Made by a program: the position numbers and the translations under genes. A stretch of DNA of 64,000 nucleotides from Euborellia annulipes (lineage: Eukaryota > Arthropoda > Insecta > Dermaptera > Anisolabididae). This document shows, in pieces, positions 24,139 through 35,545 of this stretch. The stretch lies in the NCBI GenBank assembly GCA_023213315.1, contig JAKCPI010000986.1, positions 1-64,000 on the forward strand, given 5' to 3'. Below the pieces are notes generated by a model. That model was not told the origin of the DNA and made no database searches. It saw nothing but the letters and a program-made list of their open reading frames with translations. Position 1 is the first letter of the stretch; each line of letters opens with the position of its first letter.

Positions 24139-24991
24139 CAGTAGCGTAACTAGGTGGGGGCGAAGGGGGGCGCTCGCCCCCTCCGCCCCAGGCGCATCAA
24201 GCCTTTGGCGCCCCTCTATACCGACATAGGCGCCCTAAGGCATCTAAAATATAGCCCAGGGACGGTGATTTTATCATATTCTTTCCATAGATTGTCCAAA
24301 AACACGGATAGTTTTCTTTTAAATTATATTATAACTAGAGACCGGACCAAAAAGCATAAAAAAATGGAAAAAAAGTGCTTAAAAAAGCATAAAAATATTG
24401 AATAAAAAGTCGTTAAATAAGCATAAAAGTTGAAAAAAGCATCTCATAAGCAACTTCTACTCATACCAATGGAGGATACAAAGGGGGGGGGGGGGTAAAG
24501 GATGTAATTACCAGCCCCACTTTTGTTTTTGCGGAACCAAAGTTTTCCACCCTGCGGAAAAAAAATTTTTACAGGGCTATATTTTTTCGCACTGCGGAGC
24601 TGATCACACATTTCGGGGGGGGGGGGGGGATGGAGGGGGACCCTCGGCCCCCTCCCCTTATATACGCTCCTTGTGTATGCCTGTGTGAATGGGAAAAAAA
24701 GTGTGTTTTTTAATTAAAAAAAAAAATATTATAAATATTCGTAAAATAAGTTCAAATAAGCATAAAAGGGAAAAAAGCATAAAAACTCAAAATAAGCAAA
24801 AAAAGCATAAAAAATGCAATCTCAATGCACTTGGTTTTTCGTAATTCGTGTAGAAATTAAATATCTTATGGTTGCTTATAAAATTCAGCAATAAGCATTT
24901 TGCTTAAAATCCGGTCTCTAATTATAACTTAAAAAACTACGCCCTTGTTGAGCTTCGCCCCCTCCGCCCTCAAAGGCTATTTACGCTGCTG
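24139..24991. mobile_element. hAT-type MITE interrupted by a second hAT MITE
   Basis: Ends CAGTAGCGTAACTAGG and TTTACGCTGCTG. Exact 8 bp duplication ATCCTTAA at 24131-24138 and 24992-24999. The element at 24336-24920 is inserted in it, so the original length was about 260 bp. Words such as GCGCTCGCCCCCTCCGCCC near the left are mirrored near the right. Confidence 0.88.
24336..24920. mobile_element. Nested hAT-type MITE, 585 bp
   Basis: Ends TAGAGACCGGA and TCCGGTCTCTA are perfect 11 bp inverted repeats. Exact 8 bp duplication ATTATAAC at 24328-24335 and 24921-24928. Sub-terminal DNA repeats GCATAAAAA many times. About 24470-24690 holds a G-rich block that may be a further insertion. A right-end fragment recurs at 16971-17108. 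Confidence 0.92.
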
Positions 24992-24999
24992 ATCCTTAA

Positions 25000-25750
25000 A
25001 TGTAATATAATTGTAATTGTACTGTTGAATTGTATTGTGCCTTTTAATGTATAAGCTTCTGAAGAAAAATTAATTGTGACAAAAAGTCGACACCAGAGTA
25101 GGGATCTTAATAAATTTTAAAAGACCTTCACATATCTCCAAGTGAGTTTTCATTAACACCCATCTCACTAATTTTATCCCAGGCTGTTCTATACATTCAT
25201 ATATTTATCTTAGGTCTATATCAGAATATATGGCCCGAGTATCTTAATATTATATCATACATCCAGGGCTTTTTCCAACAAAATTTTCTCTCAATAATCT
25301 CTACCAAAATGAGAAAAGGGACCGTGAAATGCTCTGATAGTGACTCCACAAAAATCGAAATATTCTATTTTTATAATGATAAATACTAGTACACTCTGCA
25401 TTTTATTAACTCTTTATTTATACAAAAGATAAAATTTGCATATTTACCCAATATTATTTAGGTTATTTAGGTTAAATCTATTCTATCCAAAGAATCCTAT
25501 TTTTAGAGAAATCAAATAATCAATTACCCTTTTTATTAACCTTTTGTATAAAAGTATTTTTTTTATTTGTTTGGGTTATTGAATGGCGCCTTTTCATCTA
25601 GTCATGTTATTTTAGCGAATTAATGAAAAACAATGAACAGAGCACTCTCTCTCTCTGCCTGTTTCATAAAAAAAGACTTTATTATTAAAGTAGATATTCA
25701 TCGAGAAAATAGAATCAAAAATGTATTATGTAAAATACAATTAATTTTTG
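25000..25750. other. Intergenic AT-rich DNA, no gene
   Basis: No coding region or repeat family recognised. Confidence 0.5.
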
Positions 25751-25756
25751 CCCTCG

Positions 25757-25855
25757 AGCTTGGCGTGGTTGGTAGCGCGCCTGATCCCAGTCCGATGATT
25801 TTATTTAAGCCATTTGGATACCAAATGACTTAAATAAGAATACCTGGACCCCCAA
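25757..25855 (+). repeat. Truncated family 1 SINE
   Basis: Starts GAGCTTGGCGTGGTTGGTAG (A box region), then a shortened B-box region and the body up to GCCTGGACCCCC-like sequence. The 3' end is missing and the B box is partly deleted. Confidence 0.7.
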
Positions 25856-25952
25856 TTGATATATTTACAAATAACCAGTATCCTTCCTTTTTAAATATTT
25901 TTTGAATATAAGAATAATCATTGAAATTTTACTGCATTTTTACTCCAATGTT

Positions 25953-26302
25953 ATTAAAAAAAAACACACTCTTTTTTCTCATTCACACTAACACATTCAC
26001 ACAGTCTTTTCGGCAACTTAGGCCATTTAAGACTTTTACGATAACCGTTGTATAAATAATTACCACCACTAACTTGGCCATAGACAAATAAAACTTCCAT
26101 TGATTGAGAAATTTAGATAAATAATTGTACAATCCCACATTCAAACATAAATAATTATATTTATTTGGGGTCCAGGCATTCTTATTTAAGCCATTTGGTA
26201 TCCAATTGGCTTAATTAAAATCATCGGACTGCCTGGGGTCCGAACCCGCGACGTTTGGTATACGAGGTTAGCACGCTAACCTCTACACCAAGCCCCAAGG
26301 GC
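25953..26302 (-). mobile_element. tRNA-derived SINE, family 1, with internal extra DNA
   Basis: - strand head GGGCTTGGTGTAGAGGTTAG with B box GCGGGTTCGGACCCC, and the usual AAGACTGTGTGAATG outer end. About 105 bp at 26050-26155 is not present in other copies. Imperfect duplication CCAATGTT at 25945-25952 and 26303-26310. Confidence 0.78.
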
Positions 26303-26311
26303 CCAATGTTG

Positions 26312-26606
26312 CTTAATTATGAAAAGAAAACTTTTATTACTCTTCCAATTCAGTGCCTGCTTGCGGATTTGTTTACATTCATAGGATACACAATTGCAAA
26401 GAATACATAAATATTTTTCTATACATTTCCTATGGGAGAAATCGTAACTTTAGGAATTAATAACTCAAAAAGTTATAGAAATTTCGGGATGAAAATCATT
26501 TTTCTGTAAAATCCTCTTTAAGCATAAAAAAATTGGTTTCGATATTCCAACGGAAAGTTGCCTAAAAAGAGCGTGACAGACAGACAGACGGACACTAGCG
26601 AATTAT
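26312..26606 (+). repeat. Interspersed repeat ending in a GACAGACAGAC tract
   Basis: Starts near CAATTCAGTGCCTGCTTG, contains AACTCAAAAAGTTATAGAAATTTC-like DNA, and ends GAGCGTGACAGACAGACAGA. Parts recur at 8190-8272, 9070-9115 and about 57305-57345. No coding capacity; class unknown. Confidence 0.6.
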
Positions 26607-26609
26607 ATA

Positions 26610-28379
26610 AATAGATTGTTAATATGACCGCTCACTTTAGGAAGACAAATGTTTCGAAAACAATGTCCAGGGTTTTCGACAAGGGAAGTGCAGGGGGATA
26701 AATCTCCGAGGTCCGAACCCTCTGTCCTTCGGCTTCCTTTAAAAAAAAAGGAATGGAGTCTCTCATTAATATACATCCCTATGAAAGCTTTCGGCAGCTC
26801 TGACTAGACCTTACTACTTTGTATATGAATGCAGAGCCGTAGCCAGGAGAGCGGAATATGGGGGTCCGAACATCCCCCACCCCCTAAATCCCGAAAAATT
26901 ATAAATAAGGAGAAATATTTAAAATTTTAAATACTATTGGAAATTATAATCAATATAGGCCTATTATATTCTTTAAAATTTATTCATTGGGGAGATCGGA
27001 TCACCGAATCCACCCCCGAAACACTAAAATATGTTAAAATTTTAAATTTATTCTCTTAGTTTCTTTTAAAAACAAAAGGAATGGAGAGTGATTGGAAATT
27101 TTGACAATCGTTATTTTCTTCTAGGGTAGGACAACTTCCTGTTTCCTTCCACGTCATACTTGCACTATAATTCACTCACTTTTCTTTTCGCTTCCTAAGA
27201 ATGTGTAAATGAGATCAATATCCAATTGCTTACATGAGCATCTCTTTCGCCGCTTGACATGGCGAGTCACTCGCCTCGGGAGGGGAGGCAAAGGGTCGGT
27301 CGGCTCAGCTGGGGATGTTTAATTCAATGGGAGGGAAAAACAGGGAGGGGAGGGCGTGACGTCACCAAGGGGTGAGTGAAGCGCAGGCCCTTCGCTTGCT
27401 TTGCCTTGCCTTTGGGTCGCAGGGAAAAAATCTCCTTAACCCTTTTTTTATATTCTCTCTCCATTCTCTTTGTCTGTCCATCTTCGATGAAAAATTTATT
27501 TATCCTTTTTTTATTTCATTTAATCTTTATTTATTTATTTTTTTTATTTAGCAATATGAAAATCAAACGAGAACTTTGAGAAAGATCTTTTGGGTATGGG
27601 GGGGGGGGGGGCATAAATCATGTGGTAGTTCATTACACATATTGTATACGATATAACAATGATAACTCGCGGAAGTGTTTGTATTATATTACTTTATCCT
27701 AATATGTCGATTTCTTCCTTTCCCTCTTCAACTCGGTTTTTATATTTTTGCTTTAATAATTTTGAAATGACTAAAAAAAAATCTGCTGGGTACTTTTCTG
27801 GAACATTTTTTTTTTTTACAATAGAACCTCTTTCGAAAAATATCTATTATTTAGTATTTGTATAATTGGTGGAAGAGGATATACATGTGAGAGAGCCTGA
27901 AGGCCCCTCTCCCTCCCACATCCCACCCCTCCCCCACCCTACCACCCAACCCCACTCCTCACTCCCTGGCAACCGGCTGGGGGTGAAGGCGCCTCCAAGC
28001 TTTCAGTCCCTTCTACGCTAACAAAACAGACGACGCTTACATGCTGCTATTTTTCCTCGGCCCACAACCCACAACCCTTTCAAGAGATATCATATTTATT
28101 AATTGATGACATAAGGTATTTTAAAAATTCATTTTTTTTTTATCCTCCTTGCTTTTGTTTTATTTAAAAAGAGTCTAATCTCTTTTATAACTGGGTAATT
28201 TTAATTCCACCTGTTAATGTTTTTAATTTACTTCAGGAAGTAGCGGTCCATTGCTAAGGTTTAATAATACATACAAGGGAGGGAATCTTCGTCAATTAAT
28301 TTCACAGTTTAATTGTTATTGATAACACTCGTAAATTTCAGTTGTTTTTATTTTTGTTGTTTTGTTTTTGTTTTTTTTT
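26610..28379. other. Upstream region of the zinc-finger gene
   Basis: Contains two GC-rich, apparently single-copy islands, 27230-27420 and 27880-28080, in otherwise AT-rich DNA. They are candidates for promoter or untranslated exon sequence of the + strand gene that follows. I see no TATA or initiator element that would settle the start site. Confidence 0.4.
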
Positions 28380-28679
28380 TTTGTGGAGAGGCGTACGTAG
28401 TCCAGTGACGACGGGCGAGGGTGTAGCAACTTTCGGATCGGGCTGTGGTCTGGGTGTAGGTGGCGGGCGGTGGGGCTCTCCCTCCGTCGCCTTCGGTTGC
28501 CTGGCAACCCGGGAGGGCAATAGACGGGAGGACTTTTTTATTTAACCTTGTGTGGGAGTGGGGGGCCCAAGGCACATTCTTGTGCCGCAGTGTGTACGAT
28601 GCGCCTAGCATCATGGTCCAATCATGGCTCTCCCATTTTGCAGGCGTCCGCCTGGCCTCCGGCGCCCGGTTCTTCCGTG
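28380..28679 (+). promoter_or_regulatory. 5' flank/untranslated region of the charlatan-like gene
   Basis: GC-rich and single copy. Includes the X-box at 28496-28508 and a pyrimidine-rich splice acceptor CTCTCCCATTTTGCAG ending at 28643. The coding exon may therefore begin at 28644 with a short 5' leader before the ATG at 28680. The frame is open upstream to 28548, so a longer N-terminus cannot be excluded, but the upstream residues do not look conserved. Confidence 0.5.
28496..28508. promoter_or_regulatory. RFX-type X-box palindrome
   Basis: GTTGCCTGGCAAC is a perfect inverted repeat of GTTGCC with a one-base spacer, matching the binding pattern of RFX winged-helix factors. It lies 172 bases before the presumed start codon. 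Confidence 0.5.
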
Positions 28680-29968
28680 ATGGAGCCCGCCATGGATTGC
28701 TACGAGGACATGTTTAAAGAAATCACCCGAAAATTATATGGTGAAGATGGGGTGGTAGCAGCAGGCGCGGCACCTGGCAATCCAGCAGCTGTAGCGGCTG
28801 CAGCGGCCGCAGCGCCTTCAGAGGGTCTTAGCGCCTTTGGTTTAGCAGCATTAGGATTGCATGCTGCCGCGGCAGCCGCAGCTGCAGCCGTCCCTCCTCC
28901 ACCACCTACGCCCTCTACCGACACAACCGCCCCCGATGCCGACAAGTGGGTTGGATCGGACGAAGCGCTTCAGTGGACTTCGTCGCGAATCGCAACTTAC
29001 AATCCAGTGCGGCGTGTATTTCGTTGCGCCGAATGCGAGTGCGTAGGAGCGTTAGGTCGAGTGGCCGAACATTGGCTAGGAACCCACGGTAATTTACGAG
29101 TATATCAATGTCCCCACTGTCCGTATGCGTCTGCTTGGCCACGGTGTGTTCGAATGCACCTGGCCAGGCAGCATAATGTCAGCACCGATTCTAATGAACA
29201 ACATGAAGAAACTGCATTATATAAAGAAAGTCCGGTACTAGATGAGGTGACACGTTTTCTCGAACGTCTTAAGAACAAAGTAGACGCAAGCGGTAAACCT
29301 AGCAGCCGTGCTGCAACAGTCCCAGCCGCAGGTCCTAAACGTTATTGTTGCAATTATTGTCCTTACGCCACAGATCGTCGCGATTTATTTACCCGGCATG
29401 AGAACATCCACCGAGAAGAAAAACCCTTCCAATGCTACGTGTGTCAGAAGCAATTTAACCGCGCGGATCATGTGAAAAAACATTTCCTCCGAATGCATCG
29501 TGATTTCCCCTATGATCTGAATCGAATTCGACGACCGCCTGGCAAGCCAGGTCCCCCGGCTCCTCCACCCCCACCCACAACCCAACAACAGTATTATAAG
29601 TATCCGCCCCAGCCGATGGTCCCCCATCCCAATCTATCCATCCCGGGAGGTTTCAAACCACCCAACCAGAAGAACCCCGTCAACGGCTGCAATGCTAAAT
29701 CGCATGGCAGCAAAGGCAAACGCAAAGACAAACGCTACCAGTGTTGCTATTGCACTTGGTCAGGAGTTGACAATTGGTGTTTAAAACGACACCTGAACAC
29801 ACACTTGAAGCCCTTCGTCTGTCCACTGTGCGAGTATCGTGCTGCTCGCTCTGAACGTCTAGCCACACATCTGCTCAAAGTGCACAATAAAAGAGGATGC
29901 GGAAGATGCCCTTTCCTCGCCGACGACCAACATCAGCTCGCGCAGCATCAAGCGGAGCATCGCCACCA
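28680..29968 (+). CDS. chn: Charlatan-like C2H2 zinc-finger protein, coding exon 1
   Basis: Likely nuclear DNA-binding transcription regulator; in insects charlatan is a repressor-type zinc-finger protein needed for sensory-organ and neural genes. The start at 28680 gives MEPAMDCYEDMFKEITRKLY, whose YEDMFKEITRKLYGE stretch I recognise from charlatan N-termini. Residues about 25-80 are Ala/Pro-rich. C2H2-type fingers follow: 114-136 and 142-165, a pair at 222-244 (YCCNYCPYATDRRDLFTRH) and 250-273 (FQCYVCQKQFNRADHVKKH), a Pro-rich linker about 288-350, then three at 353-375, 379-402 and 405-427. The exon ends in codon phase 2 (CA) at 29968 before the donor GTATGT. The frame continues to 30044 only by reading through a CT microsatellite in the intron. 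Joins exon 2 at 42624. Family assignment rests on remembered similarity. Confidence 0.85.
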
Positions 29969-32900
29969 GTATGTATCTCTATCCATTCTCTACACACTCT
30001 CTCTCTCTCTTTCTCTCTCTCTACCCCAGAGGGGACACAATTGATCTGACAGATGGAGAAGGGGAAGGCCCCATTTGTCATTCCAATAAAAAATAAACAC
30101 CCATTCACTCACTCTCTTGGATAAAAAAACAACTCTCTTTTCAAAATTTTCATAAATTTCATTTGACGAATATCTCTTGAAAAAATTCAAAATTCATTTA
30201 ACAAAAATTTATTTATTTATTTTCCTATTTTTGAAAATAATTCAAGGAATATATTTAACATTACACACTCATAATTGATGAATTTATATTATAAATGGAA
30301 ATTATAATGAAATCATTTAATTGGAATATAAATATTTGAAAATAATACAAAAATAATGCTTGAATTAATACAAAAAAAAAAAAAAAAAAAAAATTAAATA
30401 ATTATAAATTAAATAAATGGGAATGATCAATTATTATTATTTTTTTTATTATTATTTCCTTTCATTGAATATCAAATTGTATTGCAAAAAATATTCTCAA
30501 TGGTCAGTATAACTGAGTATCTTGCTTTTTTTATTTTATCTTAAAAACAAAATTAAAAATTTTTAAATTTTTTCCCTTTTTAAAATTTTCCATCAATAAC
30601 ATATTGAGTAATATTGATAGTTCTATACAGTGGCATAATTTATGAGAGGGTAAGGAAAATCTGTCTCCTCAAAAATCACTAAGCATGTTTTTATTTTACT
30701 AGAAAAAATTAGGAGCATATTGGAATAATTTTATTGAACAAATTATTTTAAATGTTGATTTAGATATTTTGATATTTCTATAATAATATTTAATAATTTT
30801 TTTAGTAGGCTTTATAGAGAGCACGATTAGATACAATTGCATGTTACTGATAAATGCATGTGTACTAGATATTAAATCAACTATTACTTTTTTGTCACGT
30901 ATAAATATTATGGGTATTACATAGCGGTACTGTATTTTATTTTTTTGCGCCCATTCGGAGGGTGGCCCAACTAATCTCTTGACATTTGGAAGGGAACTCA
31001 AACCAAAAAAATATTTATTTTGTCTAATGAATTCAGAAAAAGTTTTTTAAAATTTGAATTGGTTTTGTAAAAAATTGAAAATCTAAAAAACAATTATTTG
31101 AGTCAGTCGATTTGTTTATTTTGTAAAATAAACTCTTTGGCAACCTCTTGAGTTAGCGCTGCCCCTCCAATCCTGGCGCCCCCGGCTTCTTCGCAGTTAT
31201 CCCCCCCCCCCCCAGCCATGGCAAGAATTTCCTCATTGATTATTCCAAACTTATTATTATCGCGAAATCTGTTAAGCATAAGATTATATTTTTTTTATAC
31301 AAGTTGGCCTTGGCATTGGTTCTATAATTAGAAACATTAGTGATAATACCGAAAAGGTACCTTTTTGCATTATATCGATTGATAACGAAATCTAATGATT
31401 TTAATATATTATTTAGAATTCAATGAATAATTTATAAAGTATAAAAAATAAATGTTATTTTAAATAATATATTCGTAAATAACATGAATGAATCAAATTT
31501 AATACAGTATCATAATGTAATATTTAAAATTTAGGAAATATTCTGGGTATTAACATAATTGTATTTTCTATACATTTCGCGGCACTTGGGTATTTTATTT
31601 TATTGCGGTCATTTGGAAAGACTATTGTCATATCCAGGTAGCAGACAGACTTCAAGGCCCCGGGGCTACTTAATAATACGCTCCCCCCCACCCAAAGTTT
31701 TTTTCTAGTTTGTAAAAGGCCATTGTGGCCTTCATGCCAACAAATTTTTACACAGTTTTTGACACAATTTTTGAAATAGTTATACATAGCTTATTTTGAT
31801 TTAAATAGAAAAATTGATTTAAAAATTTGTCAAAATTTCCTAAACAAAAGGTTACCATAATTTATTGACGCCAGTCGGACAGACGACTTCCTGGGGTTTT
31901 GGGAGGTATGGAAAATTTTTTTGAAAATTAGGCACTGAAAAATATCAAACTTAGCTTGATTTATAAGGCTCGGGGGCCCCTTCAAAAAAAAAAATTTTAA
32001 GAAAATGATTTTTTTTATTGAAATTTCAACCATGAAAATTATTTTTTATTAGAATTTTAAGGTTGGAGGACCCGGGCCCCGGGGATATAGCTCTCCCTGC
32101 CCCCCCCCCTGTCAGCGGTCCTGGTCATATCTTGACATTTGGGAGGGAGCTCAGACCTACTGGGCCTATATTAATTCGCTAATAATTGTTGAATTGATTG
32201 AAGACTCTGTTAAGAGGAAATGGCAAATTTTCCAATTCTATATCTATCCGGAAATACGTTTTCAGATCTCCCCCTCCTCTTCTCCCTTGATATCGCAAAT
32301 GATTTTTAGAAATTAATCTGTATGCAAAAATTAAAAGTTAGGCCTGCATATTAAAAAAAAATAGGAAATTCACAAGTAATTTAGGTTTAGAAGCTTTAAA
32401 ATCGGCTAAATGAAGTTCCCCAGTTTATATAAAAAGCTTTTTTAAAAATACAAATTTTTTAAAATTATATTTATAGCACTAGAATAGAAGAAGCATTAAC
32501 AAAGGGGGTTAAAAAAAAAATACGCTTTAGAATTCTGGTTTAATCCTACTAGTGGAAAGTATAATAATTTCTTTCAATAATTAGGCCTATTTCTGACAGG
32601 AAACTGTGGTTTCATCTCCATTATTTAGTAGCCCTAAAGAAATAAAAAAAATTATCGTTGAAATCTATAAGCCTATGTTTTTTTTTAAACCCTTTTCGGC
32701 TACAGAGGCCATTCAGGGGTGTTTATTTATTTATATTCAATATATTTTTAAAATACATAATATCGATGGCTACCAGGGGACGTTCCACACGCTGTTTGCT
32801 CGAGTTCACCAATCCCAATCTTTCACCGCTCTTGGCATCACATAACCGCAACGATTTTCTCCGTTTTCAGCCCCCCCCCCCCCCCCCCGGCAGTCCTATG

Positions 32901-33337
32901 TATTACAAAGATTTTTTTCAAATGGAAAAATAAAAACCTTTAAAAAATTCCCTCAGAATATATGCTACCTAAAATTTAATTAATACCATTCCTTTATTTT
33001 TTTAATGCAAAATTTAATTAATCCAAGGAGTCATTGATAATATTTCTATTAAGAAAAAAGTAAATTTGAAAAAATTTGTTTTAAAATTTATAGTCAATAA
33101 AGCCGATATATTGGCTAATTATAAAACGTCAGAGACAGGATCAGAAATCAGCAGCACGCGAACTGTTTGCTGGTGGTATTCATCAGGCGGCGAGAATACG
33201 AAAGAGTTTCAAGCAACCTTTTTAGACACTTTTTTATGAATATGAAACAAAAAAAATGAACCTCTTTAGAAACACAATGTGTACTAAATTTCAATATTTT
33301 TTTTTTATCTCTGAAGAAAGAGATAACAAAGGATCTG

Positions 33338-33389
33338 GCGTGACTGATCGCACCAGATTTTTTGTGTCGACATATGTTTAGTTTCCGCC
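33338..33389 (-). repeat. Fragment of the double-hairpin repeat
   Basis: CACCAGATTTTTTGTGTCGA followed by CATATGTTTAGTTTCCG matches the junction between terminal hairpin and body of the 0.65 kb family, in inverse orientation. Confidence 0.6.
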
Positions 33390-33425
33390 GATATATTAGT
33401 ATTTAAGAAACTTACAAAAATTGGC

Positions 33426-33460
33426 GACGTTTCGGTCCATATTTATTCAACCATCATCAG
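33426..33460 (-). ncRNA. Hammerhead-like core
   Basis: On the - strand CTGATGA, one T, GGT...ACC as stem II, GAAACGTC. Flanks pair next to the core (GC/GC) and further out (ACAA/TTGT), as a stem I. The surrounding inverted repeat is partial. Confidence 0.58.
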
Positions 33461-33790
33461 GCTATCGGAAGTTGTCATATGTAATTGTACATTAATATAT
33501 TTATTCATATGTTGATTTAGACTTGTTAATAACTTGTGAAATTATAATTTCACAAGTTATTAACTTATTGTTAGAGACACTCCTTCCTAGCTGCCACCTC
33601 CTGCCATTGCTGAAATAATATTCAAAAAAGAAGGCTAAATATTATATTACAAGTGGCAAAGGCTGCCTTCGGCTAGCAAATGCATCAAATTTATTCTTGC
33701 TTACTGTTTGGAAATTTCTCTTGGCCAGAGACAGAGGAAGTTGAGTCAGTGAGGGAAATTTAAAACTTTAAATTAATTTATACTTCCTCT

Positions 33791-33861
33791 AACTCTGACC
33801 AAGGTCGCAGTTCAAAGTGCCTTAGGTCCTAATAATAATAATAATAATAACTCTGACCAAG
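33791..33861 (+). mobile_element. 45 bp truncated retrotransposon insertion with (AAT)n tail
   Basis: Exact 13 bp duplication AACTCTGACCAAG at 33791-33803 and 33849-33861 flanks only 45 bp: about 26 bp of element (GTCGCAGTTCAAAGTGCC...) and six AAT units. This is the structure left by a severely 5'-truncated non-LTR retrotransposon; TAA-type tails are known in I-clade elements. Confidence 0.82.
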
Positions 33862-34567
33862 AGGAAGAATGGTAAACAGGAACATAACGGAAGTCAGTGG
33901 CTAGCGATGTATATTATAGTATGATTATTTTTTTAATTCTTGGAGAAATAAAAAAGCCTTACTAGTTAGTTTTCCTATCAAAAGAGTGACCTTGACCGAG
34001 ATAAATGGTCCATTCATTCATTTATTCATTCATTCATTAAGCACCAAATGGGATAATTCGATTGACTTGACATTCAAAAAAAAAAAAAAAACGAATAAAG
34101 AAAAAATAATCAGATTATTAAAGCGTTGAAATTAAATATAAATTTCATTTGTTTTAATTTTACATGCGTGTGTAATTTTATTATGATTTGCCAAGTGTCT
34201 GACTAAAGCACATTTCCAAAACGGAATCGAAAACAAAGTGATGCGAAAGCGCATGAGCAATATATCAATACGATATGTAAATATAGACTAGTTATCAAGC
34301 CAATCCAGTCTGACTAGCTAGAGACAAATTTGCATGTGGAGATTCAATAAACGGGGTTAAGATAAAAAAGATAATTTAGTCATTTTTTTAATTATTAATA
34401 AATAGCCTATAAATTTTTCAAATTAATAATTTTGAAAATATTAATATTTTCAGTTTAATATTAGACGGCTAACAAGTGAGAAATTTTGTCTCTAAAGATT
34501 TTTCACTTCAATTCTCTCAGTAGAGAAATGCATTGCCAACTGCATACGAGTATATACAGAAATGTAA

Positions 34568-34815
34568 CTGTTGGTGTTGGTTGAGAGTTTGGTGGCCTGA
34601 TGCACACGAATAATCTGGAGATCCTGGGTTCGATTCTCGGAGGTCAAAAATGTACCTGTTGGTGTTGGTCGAGGGTTTGGTGGCCTGGTGCACACGAATA
34701 ATCTGGAGATCCTGGGTTCGATTCCCGGAGGTTAAAAATGTTGGTGTTGGTCGAGGATTTGGTGGCCTGGTGCACACGAATAATCTGGAGATCCTGGGTT
34801 CGATTCCCGGAGGAC
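34568..34815 (+). repeat. Three tandem tRNA-like units
   Basis: Units start at 34570, 34658 and 34740 (spacing 88 and 82). Each contains TTTGGTGGCCTGGTGCACAC and CCTGGGTTCGATTCCCGG. The second is a perfect T-arm (5 bp stem, 7-base TTCGATT loop; CTCGG in unit 1) and a consensus pol III B box. The anticodon arm is missing or not recognisable, so these are not standard tRNA genes. Confidence 0.75.
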
Positions 34816-35545
34816 ATGTGACGTTTGGACAACCGACAAATAAACATACTCACAAAATATTGGTAAACTTATATCGACAAGCGAATCACAGGCCTTTGGA
34901 ATTTGAATCAAAACAAATAAGAAAATTGATTAAAATCTATCAATTCTTTCATTATGATGAAAATACAATAACAGTGCCGATTTTAAGCAAAATACGAGGA
35001 CTATTTATTTATTTATTTTTTTGTTTTTTTTATATTAATATAACTTTTTTTGAAAAATATTTTAAAAAACATCAACAATTTCACAATAAAAAAATCAGTC
35101 AGGTTTTGTTCTAAAGAACACTGCTTATTACATGGTATATAATAAAATCCCTAAGTTTATTATAATAAATATCACGAGTATAAATTTCCCTCTCCATTAA
35201 AACAAAGAGAGACAACACTTTAGTGGGAAGCATCCCTTCAAGCTGTCACCTGCTCTGGATATTTTCTAACAAATAAGATCCTTTCTATTATATACGGATA
35301 GGGATATAAGACGCGGATAATATTTCCAAGGGTAAAAAAAAATCCTCAATAGAGAATCCCCTAATAATTCTCTTTCTTTTGAATAACAGGCAGATGCTGA
35401 ATTTCCTTAGCAAAATGATACTATATAATCAAAAGATAAGGGTTAATCAAACATGTTTATATTATAAAAAGTTTTTTCAAAATGTCATAAAAATACCAAT
35501 CACGGGACTGGGAATTCGCTTTATGAGGGGCAGCATCGCATTTTT

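Noticed and set aside
30000..30044. Continuation of the zinc-finger reading frame past 29968
   Set aside because: It encodes only a CT microsatellite (Leu/Ser run) after a consensus donor GTATGT, and exon 2 continues in phase.
34568..34815. Cluster of three tRNA genes
   Set aside because: T-arms are perfect but no anticodon arm can be placed; described as tRNA-like units.
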